Shown one piece after another: positions 10,740 through 20,849 of a DNA stretch of 38,851 nucleotides. Source of the DNA: Fragilaria radians (Eukaryota > Bacillariophyta > Fragilariophyceae > Fragilariales > Fragilariaceae); assembly GCA_900642245.1 (NCBI GenBank), contig CAAAJI010000052.1:24405-63255 (forward strand), in the 5' to 3' direction. Each line of letters begins with the position of its first letter. The stretch's first letter is position 1. The position numbers were made by a program, and so were the translations under genes. A model generated the notes under the pieces. That model did no database searches and had not been told where the DNA came from. It worked only from the letters and a program-made list of their open reading frames with translations.

Positions 10740-11120
10740 TCAATTATTTCGTAATGATCCTTGCTGTTTCGGATTTTCTTCCGGGAAGAACAGTAAGTAG
10801 CAGTTTAGCTCATTGAGCCTTTCCACGAAGGTCTGTACGCTCACATTTTGACCCAAAAGCAGGCCTCTTCTCATATAATACTTCTGGACTTGAATTGCAG
10901 CCTTGGGAATGTACTCAAACCCAACATCTATCAAAACACGTTCCAACAAGTCATTATCTGGAAGCTCAGCATCCTCTGCTTCAAGCCTCTTTCTAAGGTA
11001 ATGTTCAAAGTGAGAAAGGGCTTGACCCTTTGACAGAGTTCTTACCATCTTGCTTTTATTAGCAGGTTTGCTCAGGTCCATCAGAGATTCAATGTCATGG
11101 TAAGCCATGAGCCACTTCAC
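10740..11120 (-). pseudogene. Ty3/gypsy gag remnant
   Basis: An open stretch of about 126 codons without a convincing ATG at its start. It is mostly helical and charged (ALSHFEHYLRKRLE, ERVLIDVGFEYIPKAAIQVQ), as in gag capsid regions. It follows the right 167-bp repeat, whose nearly open frame would lead into it after a frameshift. The assignment rests mainly on its position before the zinc knuckle and protease. Confidence 0.55.
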
Positions 11121-11137
11121 CCAGTCTTCTGCGCATC

Positions 11138-11305
11138 TGAAGCTTCAAATCGATGCTTGACAATAAATCCGTTCAGCCTTCCTAATTTTAAACCAAAATC
11201 CTTGAAGGAGTCAGAACCAATCACAATCAACAAATCATCAATTCACCGGACTGCCTCCTGTGAAGACGTGACATAAGTGTTGAATCAAGTAGAAGCAGCG
11301 GACCT
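11138..11305 (-). repeat. 168-bp direct repeat, right copy
   Basis: Partner of 9172–9338. On the − strand it lies directly upstream of the gag remnant and its near-open frame looks like the N-terminal part of that gag. Two TGA codons stand where TGG would be expected in a coding ancestor. Confidence 0.85.
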
Positions 11306-13329
11306 CTTAGGGCCAAATGACAAATGGAACATATTTATCAAATTATCCTAACAATTCAACAAAAAACAATGAAAGTTGTGAGTGCCATTTCTAAGATACT
11401 GAACCTATCCTTCTCCATCACTCAGCACAACAATTCCAAACCTAGATTGATACATGAACACCGGTAAATCCAAAAATAGTCAATTCTGCTCTACGGTGAG
11501 ATATAGAAAGTAGACACAGATAAATTTTACATTATTTTGTTTTTTTTCTGTTAGTCTTGTCTATTCTTGAAACTTCTCTCAAAAGATATTCTCAAAAGAT
11601 CTTCTTGATTAAACTTGAAGATTTGCAATCTTGTTCTAGGCTTCCTCCCAACTGCTCAGATAAGTTGCTTCAACCTTGTCAATAAGGACAAGTTTGTTGT
11701 CCATAAGGATAAGTTAGTTTAGACCTTCAACTCTTTATAATTTAGATCTTTATTTAGATCATTGTTAAAACTGTCTTACTTTAGATCCGGTCCTGGATTG
11801 TATAACAATACTCTCCATTTATAAGCAATAGTTATGCCTCCCTAAGTTTATCATAGTAAACTTGTGGTCAATATAGAATAGGATAGTTTACTTGTAACTA
11901 TCTATAGGTAGATGAGTAAATATAAGGATATGTTAATCCTACTACTATTTACCATGCACTAACGGTACAGGACGTCTCCTTACACTGGTACACACACACA
12001 TCTCTTTAGCTTAACATATTATTTTTTCACTGTTATTGCTTATAACCTATTGTGTTAGGGATTTGCTTCTTGATCCTAGTCAAGGTAGGTCAAATTCTTC
12101 AACAAGATCAGCATAAATTGTCTCTCTTCAAATATAACATACTTCTCCATAAAAAGATCTCCTTCCAATATGAGGGTCAGGCGTTCTGAAGATTGAAAGT
12201 AAATCTTTTTGTTATTTCAACGGGAGTCAGAAAGCATAGCATCAGATAGAAATCTCCATTCTCCATAAGAATCGAACAAATAGCAAGGGACTAAGAGAAA
12301 TAGGGTCATGTCATCCTACCAAGTCAACCAAAATACTGAAAGATGGGAGGGTTTTTGCTATAGGCACAGTACCTATTCTCCTCAATCACTCAAATTAAGT
12401 AAACTATCCAATTGTCATAAGAGTTACCTATACGCAACTTCAAAGACTACAAGATGTACCCATATCCTTTTAATCTTAGACTTCTAATAACGTTAAAATC
12501 TTAATTGCATTTCACATTTGCTTTTGAAGGCAAAGATCAGGTCATATGTTAACTTTCCCTTGAATATGATGTATGCTTGTCTTCACACAGATAATGATAT
12601 TGCTAGCTGGTGATTTGGAGAATGCAAGTTTGATAGCATTTGAATAGACTCCCTGTTTGCAGTTATCATTGCTATCCATTTTACTTCTGTAACTTTTCTG
12701 CTCCAAAAGTAGATCAAAAGTATAAAAGTCATTCCGGTTTAATGTAGAGGATGCATGTAAAACAACTTCTCTACTTATAAGGAATTAAATAATCACAAAT
12801 TATTTGTACAGTAAATGGATAGAAAAAGATTTTGAGGATAGTGGAATTACAAGTTAGCTATTGGTAAGAGAAAGACAAAGGTATCTCAGATTGTAGCATT
12901 CCATGGAATTACTCAATTCTACGGATAAAAATGCGATAAATAAATTACTCCAAGACACATTTCCTGGGAATTATCCACATGATTTAAGGCAAACAAAAGC
13001 AATTACTTGAACAAACCCATTACATACATTGAAATCAAGCACCATAAAGAAAATTATCATTTATTCTAAATTGCTTTCTTTCGTCTTAATACATAGTAGC
13101 ATACTATTAACAATAGATTCCTGGAATAATAAGAAAAGAAGAATGGAGACAAGAATTTAGGAAGTGTAAAGGCTGTGAGAGGGAGAATCTCTTGATTACG
13201 GAACACCAAAGAAAGTGAAATTGAAGATGAATATATATTGAACAAATGATTAAGGATTATCCAGAAGAAAGTTAAGGATCAAAGTACCCATGGAATGACA
13301 ATTTATTCAAACAAGATCACAAGAGATTT
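11306..13329. other. Gene-free region, LTR-like and repeat remnants
   Basis: No gene can be supported. The part around 11520–12080 has features seen in LTRs (T-rich tracts, TATAA-like stretches at 11735 and 11795, and the 23-nt dispersed motif at 11971–11994). It precedes copia-type fragments in the same orientation, so a degraded copia LTR is plausible. A short (AC)n tract lies at 11989–12000. Confidence 0.4.
11971..11994 (+). repeat. Dispersed 23-nt motif, copy 2
   Basis: GACGTCTCCTTACACTGGTA followed by CACA. It matches 16550–16572 (+) and 2412–2434 (−). Confidence 0.4.
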
Positions 13330-13650
13330 ACGTTAAGGAAAGAGAGAGCTGAACTATTCCCTACACTAGTTGCGAAAGGGATATTCTTTAGCAAAATGGA
13401 CTAAGTTATTCATGCAAGGACAAGGATGCAGTTTGAACGAAAACATTATTTAAAGAAATAGAACAAGTTCCATGAATCGGAAATGAATGGTAAAGATCAA
13501 ATACTTCTATGTAACAGGCTTAATCAAGAGAAAGGAGATTAACGTGAAGTAGTATCCTACCGACTTAATGCTAGCAGATTGCATGACAAAACCGTTGTTA
13601 GGAACCAAGTTTCATCAATTTAGGAAGAAGATTATGAATATTGAATGAGA
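13330..13650 (+). pseudogene. Ty1/copia pol remnant (RT end fused to RNase H end)
   Basis: Near 13345–13400 a frame reads AELFPTLVAKGIFFSK, the FHT-VAK-LFL segment after the copia RT. About 90 bases later (13487–13645) another frame reads VTGLIKRKEINV, then LADCMTKPLLGTKFHQF, the hallmark LAD-xTKPL-G-KF end of copia RNase H. One TAG interrupts this (where a Tyr is usual). The intervening RNase H core is gone, so this is an internally deleted relic. Confidence 0.7.
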
Positions 13651-13979
13651 ATTAAGATCAATTGTCTAGCAGGAGTGGGAAATATGAAACTAGCATGTAT
13701 TTGGTACAGTTTTGTGGAAGACAAGTAGAAAAATTAGTGATCAGGGAAAGATCACGTTTCACTTCATTGCAAAGAATTGCAACTCGTTAGGGCTTCCTGG
13801 CAAAGCTCAAAGTATATCATGGTACTGTTAATCAAAGGTAAGGGAACAGCAATGAGCCTATAACAGCTATTAAGTCTTTAGAAAATTCCGGAGTATTATA
13901 TAGGTGGATATGTGGAATTCCTCAGAGAATCATGGAAAAATCATGGTTAGGGACTAATTCTTTCATCAAGGACCTATAT

Positions 13980-14250
13980 CCAGAATGCCGTTCCTAAGTA
14001 TGAAAGTCTTTTTGGTAATGAGTTTAAACCTATCAAGACACCAATGAGTGAAGGATACCACCCTGAGATTGATGATTCACTACTATGTACTGAAGTAGAC
14101 ACTGCTAAATATAGATCTATGATTGGTTATTGCATCTGGATAATCGTTGGAAGTTTTGATAAAGCACGATTGGTATCGCAGTAGATGAATAACTGTCATA
14201 CTAAGAAAATAGCAATGCCTTCTCTTGGAACAAGTTTTCTTCACACAAAT
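13980..14250 (+). pseudogene. Second Ty1/copia RT–RNase H remnant
   Basis: The frame starting near 14030 reads KTPMSEGYHPEIDDSLL, then KYRSMIGYCIWIIVGSFD. This matches the copia segment YHPE-DDS-LL ... KYRS-IG--NWI-TLGRFD that links RT and RNase H. A TAG follows at about 14183. This region should precede the RNase H end found at 13487–13645, yet it lies downstream, so two different copies or a rearrangement are involved. Confidence 0.7.
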
Positions 14251-14765
14251 GCTTGCTCATGAACATTCATTAACCTCAGATCGATTGGCTAGTACGACGT
14301 GTTGAAGCATAAGTGATTGCAAGCAACCTAAAAGTGAAAATGCTAAGGATAAGAATTCTCTTTCATTCAAATTTGACTCTTGCTGATTGGTGGTGGCATC
14401 TCAGGAACGTTAGAACTATGGATAAATATCATCTTCACGATTCAAATGGATTTTTAAGTATTACACGTCTTAATTTGAAATGACCAATAAAGCTATTTTT
14501 CATTGACTTGTTTACAAGGTGGTATACCTTTGAAAGAGGGGAAAACTTCAAGCACCACTTACATGTTACTTAATAAACACTTGATTCAACATTGTGGTCA
14601 TGGAAACTGGGTACTCTATAAAATATATATATATGTTTCAGGTTTCCAGCGTTGTTTTTGTTAGTTTCTAAATGTTTATCAGTTGATAACTTTTAATGAT
14701 CTACTCAAACCTATGTTACTATATTTTGCATTTATAATTTTGGTATTCCAGTCCGCACATACACA
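14251..14765. other. Decayed DNA and 3' flank of LRR gene A2
   Basis: No gene is seen. The last ~45 bases before 14766 match the 3' UTR of A1. A short (TA)n tract lies near 14623–14634. Confidence 0.5.
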
Positions 14766-15947
14766 TCAACAAGAAGAGCAACAGGTACAACTAATCTCAA
14801 CACAGTCAACATAGATCGTCTTACCACCACAGGAGGATATTGAACCAATCATTTTGTTCTCTGTTATGAATATTTCCTTTAGAAATAGCATATTGATGAC
14901 AGACATAGGGAGAGTACCTGTCAGCTGGTTGGAAGACAGATATACGCCCTCAAGATTTGTTAGACTTGAAAGTGTGGAGGGGATGGATCCAATCAACTTG
15001 TTATTCATGATTTCTAGGGAAATTAATCTTGATAGTTTGGATAGTGATGATGGTATAGTTCCTGAGAGAAAGTTATTATTCATTGACAAATGCGTCAGTT
15101 TCGTGAGGGCTGAAAATGACGGTGGGATAGTTCCAAAGAATCTGTTGTTGTGGATGACCAATTGTTGCAATGCTACCAAGTTTGAAAATGATTTGGGGAT
15201 ACTTCCTTGAAGTCGAGTGAAAGATATATCAAGATAAGTTAATTTTGTCAATCGGGAGAGTGCCTCTGGAATAGTTCCTGTCAATCCTGAACTACCGATG
15301 TATAGGTAATTCAATTTCACAAGACATGAGATGGAAGATGGGATTGTTTCTTCTAGTCCATAAGTCATATCCAACCTGGTCAGTTGAGTCAATAATCCAA
15401 TTTCGGTCGGTATTGTCCCTGCTATGAATGAGGAAGCATAGAGAGTACTTTTACATTCTTCCAAATTAGGTGCTTGGATAAAACTGCAAGCAATTTTGAG
15501 ACTCTTGATTGGAGGAGATGTTTTTGAACAAGCGAAGCCATGAGTGATAGGTTTTGACGTCATCAAGGGAGATTTCTTGATTGTCGGATTACGAGTTGGA
15601 TTTCGAGTTGGATTGCGAGTTGGATTATTAGTTGGATTACGAGTTGGAGGACGAGTTGGATTACGAGTTGCAGTAAGAGTTGGATTACGAGTGGGTGATC
15701 TTGTTCTGCCAAATGGCTTCCTGGTAGGGAGGGTACGAGTGGGCAATGCTGAGACTTGAAGGTCACGATGTACGGCATCAGCCGTATCATCTACTCCAGC
15801 TGATGCCACTACACAGAAAGATATCGAATCATTAATTCTGTACATGAGATTAAAAAGTTTGAGCGGAAAGATTAGAATTCTGCTCATTTTTCACTTACCT
15901 TTGACAATGATGAGAATGCAAACTTGAAGAAAAAAGAAGGGCTTCAT
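14766..15947 (-). CDS. LRR gene A2: secreted Pro/Thr-linker LRR protein
   Basis: Two exons on the − strand, 15947–15899 and 15808–14766, joined by a GTAAGT...TGTGTAG phase 1 intron (about 363 residues). Exon 1 encodes MKPFFFLQVCILIIVK, a signal sequence. The mature part has an Arg/Pro/Thr linker with more NPTR repeats than A1, an N-cap with Cys pair (LKIAC...LEEC), about eight 24-residue LRRs and a C-cap VDC-x4-CTCCSSC. The LRR part differs from A1 at only a few residues (for example E/G, Q/R, Y/F, V/L). Orientation is opposite to A1, about 11 kb away. Upstream and 3' flanks are also similar, so this is a recent segmental duplicate. Ligand unknown. Confidence 0.87.
15590..15700 (-). repeat. 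12-bp tandem repeat in the A2 linker
   Basis: The + strand repeats units like GAGTTGGATTAC, encoding NPTR/NPTN on the − strand. A2 has about twice as many units as A1 (around 3130–3175). Confidence 0.8.
15809..15898 (-). other. Intron of LRR gene A2
   Basis: A 90-nt phase 1 intron, GTAAGT donor, CTGTGTAG acceptor. It is 18 nt longer than the A1 intron, but the exon boundaries are identical. Confidence 0.8.
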
Positions 15948-16133
15948 CGCAATAATATATTATGCGTGTGTTCAAGATTTTATGTGAAATGTCATCAATC
16001 TTTGGAAAATTTGAGGTTGAATGCGAAGCCATTGGTCAGATTATTCTTGTTCTTTCCGGTTCATCATTCTCGACGGAAAGAACCAAGATCTAGGTAAAAC
16101 AGGATACGAAATGTGAAGTCCCTTCTCAAAAAT
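15948..16133 (-). promoter_or_regulatory. Duplicated upstream region of LRR gene A2
   Basis: It aligns in blocks with 2732–2896, ahead of A1 (for example AATGGCTTCGCATTCAACC and ACAAGAATAATCTGA on the − strand). It presumably carries the promoter and 5' UTR. The blocks are interrupted by small indels. Confidence 0.45.
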
Positions 16134-16589
16134 AAAATTTACAATGGCTAAAAGTAAAACAGAAACCTTTCTCTAATTTGTTCATCTATCTATCTTTCTC
16201 GCAACGCAACCTTTGGTGTATAAAACAGCGTAAAAACAAAAAGGAAATATACAAAGAGAATTAACAACAACAGAGCTCTCAATTCGACTGAAGTTGTAAC
16301 AATATTGATTCTTTCATCGGGAATCCTCCTGTGTCTTATTCAAATCTCGTAAGAAATAGCTTCGCTTGTAATTTTTGTCTTGGAAAATAGTACACATACT
16401 TTAAGTTTTGAATCTATGAATAATCATCACTATACTTGGTTGATGAAATATTATTTATTATCATCTAGGACAATCCAGGGAAAAAATAAATAAGTCCTTT
16501 CATAATTTGATGTTTACATCCATGAATGTACTTGTGGTAACTAGTAAGGGGCGTCTCCGATACTGGTACACAGCCGAAGAAATCTTATT
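16134..16589. other. Intergenic region with LTR-like end
   Basis: No gene is seen. The 23-nt dispersed motif lies at 16550–16572, next to the end of a copia RT relic on the − strand, so an LTR remnant is plausible here. Confidence 0.4.
16550..16572 (+). repeat. Dispersed 23-nt motif, copy 3
   Basis: GGCGTCTCCGATACTGGTAC followed by ACA. It matches copies at 2412–2434 (−) and 11971–11994 (+). Confidence 0.4.
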
Positions 16590-17160
16590 ATCTTCTTTCC
16601 TTACGTAAGGGTAAGTACTCTGCTCCCAAGAGTTTACGTGCAGTGGACTTATATCTGTATGGAGTCGTGTTTTTTTGTACCCCGGGGAATTTGGTGCTCC
16701 ATATTGACTTATGAACTTCTTTTTCTCTCAAACATATAGTGAAATAAGGTTGTATCACAAACATATCTCTTATTCTCTCTTCCCCTGAATTTTGTAGCTC
16801 AGAAATCACCCAATAAATCAACGTTAATGCTCAATCTGATGTCATAATTCTTCAGACAACTATTCATTTCGTTTATGCCAATTTCTGTGCCAGTAGCAAG
16901 GCAATCATCAACATGGATTGATATCATTACTATGCCGTATGCAAAACAGTGTGTATCCATAAACACAGATCAACAAAACATTATCTTAACCCTGTGATTT
17001 TGAACAAGCGCACAAATAGGTTTTTAAGTTAAAGGCATGCCTTCCCAGAATTTGCAGGTAGATTGTTTCCTTAAGATCATCATGCCATATTGCTTTCATA
17101 TCCTCATTGCAATTCATAGAATTTGAAACGTTACATATTTCTCGTAGGTGCCAAGTATTT
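16590..17160 (-). pseudogene. Ty1/copia reverse transcriptase remnant
   Basis: On the − strand one frame reads DTHCFAYGIVMISIHVDDCL at about 16960–16900, the copia RT active-site region (canonical YVDD, here HVDD). It continues after frameshifts into LGDFLSYKIQGK and YGAPNSPGYKKT, matching the D-L-C-I and TPGTP segments of algal copia elements. Several frames are needed, so it is not functional. Orientation is opposite to the copia fragments at 13330–14250. Confidence 0.75.
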
Positions 17161-17995
17161 GATTCATGGTACTTGAATGTACCAACAGGCCATTAGCTAT
17201 TCAAAATATTTGTTTTGACGCATGCAAGATTGTTAGGAATCTCATATTTTTGAACCTTCTCCCAGACTCTTTCAACTCTTTACATTTCTTTGGGTTGGGG
17301 AAACTAAAAGCCATAATTGCTCTAACAGCTTTGCTTTTCCTTCAGATGTTATGTATTTTACAACTTATAAAACTGTTGAGAATCAGCAGTTCTTGTTCAT
17401 CCAACTAATGTTGTACAGTAACAATAGATTTGTTGGATTATTACTATATATTTCATCTAACCTTATGCTTTATCAAAAAATAATTTTAAGACTAATGCTA
17501 TCATGGAGATAGAAATCAAACAACATTTGTTGATAATTTTGTTGTATATTATGTAGTTGTTGAAGTCATTATATGAGGGATCAAGATAAATAGAGGTCCT
17601 TTGGGTCAAGTCAAATCCTAGCTTGATTCCAAGTTTCCATTGGAAATTGAACTCAGTTTAGATCATGATGAATCATAATTTGTATTCCCAATCTTGATTT
17701 TCACCTTACAATCCTACAAAGTATCTTCAACGCATTATAGCTATTAAAAGAGTTGACAACATTTTACTTCTTCAGGAGTTATCAAAGATTCTCAATGTGT
17801 TGATTGAATTGTCAGCCTTCTAGAGCAGTGTCAGTTATTTTCATCTTTAGAAGAATAAAATTGATTGCCCCAAAATTATTACTACACCTCATGCATCGTA
17901 TTTTCACAATCCATTTTCAATATCTTCATTCAAACCAACAATTTGAACATTGTTAATCCCTCCCTTGTTAGACACTATATACAAATATAATTGTA
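17161..17995. other. Gene-free AT-rich region
   Basis: Nothing identifiable. The + strand open frame at 17166–17408 has no motif and is probably chance or antisense to the copia relic. Confidence 0.5.
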
Positions 17996-19048
17996 GATAT
18001 CCCAACAACAACTGCAATTGAAATTGCCACCCACATACTACAGGAGTTTCTGGTGGGGTACAATTCCTGTCAATTTGTGGGTGCCTCTACTATCGAGATT
18101 CAAAATAAAACCAATTTGTCAGGCATCAACGTTTTTTGGAGATTCAGCGTCTCACAATGTACCCAACGTAGGCATCAATGTGATGGGCTCTAGTGTGATT
18201 GGCATAATTGTAATGGGAGTTGGAGTGATGGGTCTAGGAGTGGTAGGTTTTGGAGTGATGGGCTCTAGTGTGATGGGCTCTAGTGTGATGGGCATTATTG
18301 AAATGGGAGTTGGAGAGATTGGTCTAGGAGTGGTAGGTTTTGGAGTGATGGGTCTAGGTGTGATGGGGGTTGGAGTGTTTGGTGCTATTGTAATGGGAGT
18401 TGGAGTGGTAGGTTTTGGAGTGATGGGTCTAGGTGTGATGGGCGTTGTAGTGACTGGCATTACTGATATGGGCGTTGGAGTGGTAGGTTCTGGAGTGATG
18501 GGCGTCAGAGTCATATTTTCAGGCTTGGTAGGTTTTGGAGTGACTGGTGTAGACAAATTAGTAGGCCTACGAGTGGTTGGTCTATTTGTGGTAGGCTTTG
18601 AAGTGAGTGGCGTCGTCGGAGCAATAGTTCTAGGCGTAGTAGGCTGACGAGTGATGGGACTACTGCTGGAAGGATTGTTAGGTGTTGGTTTGGTAGGCGT
18701 CGGAGCAATTGGCATCTGTGTGATGGGCATCTGCGTAAATGGTCGCCTTGGTCTTCGTTTTCTACCAGGTGGTATGAGAGGAAGTCGAAATTGTCGTGGA
18801 TAGCGAAGTTCTCGAAGAAAATCGTTTGTCCTATCACGGTAGTGTTCTTCCGTAATGGCTCCAATCTGCTCGGCTATGTTCGGAAATGTTTGTTGAGAGA
18901 CGTAATTCCTTAGATTCAACTATATAGCTAACGAACGATGGGAATGTTATAAAGACATCTAGCTAGCTAGATAGCCCCCTCATTCACCAATTTATCACAT
19001 ACCTGAAACAATCATCAAAAAGTAGATTGAAAGGAGCAGAATCAACAT
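17996..19048 (-). pseudogene. LRR pseudogene D (B-type, LRR domain largely deleted)
   Basis: On the − strand, exon 1 (19048–19003) encodes MLILLLSIYFLMIVS. A GTATGT...TATATAG intron-like stretch (19002–18920) leads to a 255-codon frame (18919–18152) with the same order as gene B: DRTNDFLREL, PPGRKRRPRRP, then a long Pro/Thr repeat. Two faults show decay. The exon phases do not fit (phase 1 donor against a phase 0 acceptor). At 18152 a TGA stands where B continues with Cys. Beyond it only scraps of B remain: a bit of one LRR near 18050–18125 and the C-terminal CSCC region near 18000–18030. A short secreted Pro/Thr protein cannot be excluded. Confidence 0.75.
18174..18740 (-). repeat. Expanded Pro/Thr minisatellite in pseudogene D
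   Basis: Over 500 bp of imperfect 12–24-bp units (for example GGAGTGATGGGTCTAGGTGT on the + strand), encoding PITPKPTTPTPIT-type repeats. It is about twice the length of the matching stretch in gene B. Confidence 0.85.
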
Positions 19049-19189
19049 TGTGACAAATTGCTCGTGAGGATTTATGTGTTATGCTGAAAATGACAGCCAG
19101 TGAATACACAAATTTGAATGACACGCATCAAATGACCTTTTCAGATTTTAGGGATATTGGAAGTTTCAGGGTCATAAGGTCATGAAGAT

Positions 19190-20836
19190 TTCATGGAGGC
19201 AATGTAACAAGATGAATATATGCAAATTCAAAGTCATTTGAAGCTTGGACCTCCAGAATATTTATATGATGGTGCAACAAATGATCCTCTGTGTGGCATT
19301 CACGCAGCCTCATGTGGAGTAGTATATCATGAAGCAAATTTGGATCTATATTGCCGTGCCCATTAAAAAAACAAGTGCACATAACTTTGCAAACAAACCT
19401 TAGCCTTATGGAATACAATTTTATGCAATGGATGGTTTCTAAACATATGTATCTCCATAGCATTTAGGACAATGGATCTGGAAACACACAACAGGAAGGA
19501 ATATACAGAGGTCAATCTTATACAGCTTCTGAATTCAGGGATTGTGAGAGGACCACATGCAACGTATTTTGACAAAGTAAGATGTCCTGTAGATTGGAAT
19601 TCTGCAAACTGCTTTGTGGATCTTGTGCATCAGGTAAATAATGGTAATTATGCAGACAGAAAGCAAGTTATGTTTACTGACAATTTTTACGTGTGGCACA
19701 CAATGGCAACTCAATTGCATTACAGATTGCAACACATTCATGATTGGAACAGTCAAGTTTGCAACCAAAGATGCTATGAATTGAATACATCTAACAAAAA
19801 CAATCAGAAATCTGAAGGATGCCCCAAGAGGTTCTTGGAATTTGATTCAAGTGTTTGTTAACAATGGAAATGTTGAGGCATTGAGAAAGAATCACAACAT
19901 CCAAAATTGTTGCACAACCAGCGGAGTAGTATTGTGTGGAAAGACTGTAAAGTGCTGATAATTTGCAGCAATGATCTCAAGTTCACAACAAGCAGTCCAA
20001 TACTTGAAGGTACTGATCAATAAGCTGTTGATTGTGTCCATAGCCTTGCCACATTAGAACAATGGACTGGCTCCGAGAATCTTCATCATACAAAATTTGA
20101 TGTTCCAGCAACAATTGTTGCTTACAATATATTAATGAATTCTGTTGATTGCATGGATCAACAACGTCGGTTCGAAAAACAACTTCATATGTCATTATTT
20201 ACGTTGTTTTTGCATCTTGCAATGCAAAAAAACGCTTGTGCTGTTTTTCAAAAAATTGACCGCCAAAAGGCAAATAGTACTGAACAGTTGGTCTCACAAT
20301 TGGTTGCAGAAGCTGAGGAAAGACAAAAGAAGAAAGAAAAATCTACGCCAAAAACATCACCAGCAGTAGTGACTGGAGTTCTTGGGTCAACAACTGGAAC
20401 TGTCCCTATGCTACTTGAGAATAAAGAAAGACGAGACGAAAATTACTTTTTATGCATGCTTTGCTGGAAGAATGACCCAGATACAGATGAAAAGTGGGTC
20501 CCAAAACTTTGAACTATTTAAGGCTGCTGTGAGTGCAAAAAAGGACTCCGTGTCAATTGGTTTGCTGCTTTTCACCATGAAGGAGCATTAGTAGGTGACA
20601 AAAGAGCTCATATGGATATGAAAATGAGAACTTCATCTGAGAGAATACAAAAGAGAATATCAAAAGTGTGTAAGCATGTGTCCAATCTTTCAGATTTGAA
20701 ATTGAAATCCCCGGAAGAGCTGTTCAAGAAGTTTGAGTCAAAGCGTCAAAAAAAATTGGATTCTGCTAATTTGAAAAATGCAATTCTTCATTTTACCCTT
20801 CATAAAAAATACAATGCTTCATTTTATCCTTCGTGA
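19190..20836 (+). pseudogene. piggyBac-type transposase relic (DDE_Tnp_1_7 family)
   Basis: The coding signal runs through several frames. From 19472 a frame holds KQVMFTDNFYVWHTMATQL, the catalytic-core motif around the second Asp (usually DNFYTS/DNFYTR). Then comes a Gly-Ser-Trp segment (PRGSW, near 19825) after a frameshift. At 20135–20200 MNSVDCMDQQR and LHMSLFTLFLHLA match the piggyBac (N-x-VD-D-Q ... H) third-Asp region. A C-terminal Cys-rich domain follows: CMLCWKND at about 20451, then after another frameshift CCECKKGL and FHHEGAL at about 20532. At least three frameshifts plus stops (near 19960) rule out function. No terminal inverted repeats or TTAA duplications were found by eye. 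Confidence 0.75.
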
Positions 20837-20849
20837 AATGCCATGTAGC

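Larger units (their letters stand above)
9172..11305 (-). mobile_element. Decayed Ty3/gypsy-type element bounded by direct repeats
   Basis: Read on the − strand the order is gag (11120–10740), zinc knuckle and aspartic protease (10544–9751), then directly the RNase H part of the polymerase (9719–9522). Reverse transcriptase and integrase are missing. Frameshifts and stops break all parts. A 167-bp direct repeat lies at both ends. The repeats lack TG...CA ends and no target-site duplication is visible, so I do not call them LTRs. The layout fits a non-functional relic with a large internal deletion. Confidence 0.75.

Noticed and set aside
15809..15887. A2 start at 15887 (MSRILIFPLKLFN...)
   Set aside because: These residues are the translation of the intron. 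The upstream 49-nt signal exon with GTAAGT donor is a better model and is shared with A1.
18018..18647. Long + strand open frame of GVMGLGVVG-type repeats
   Set aside because: It is the antisense of the Pro/Thr repeat of pseudogene D. Repeats with a period of a multiple of three leave several frames open.
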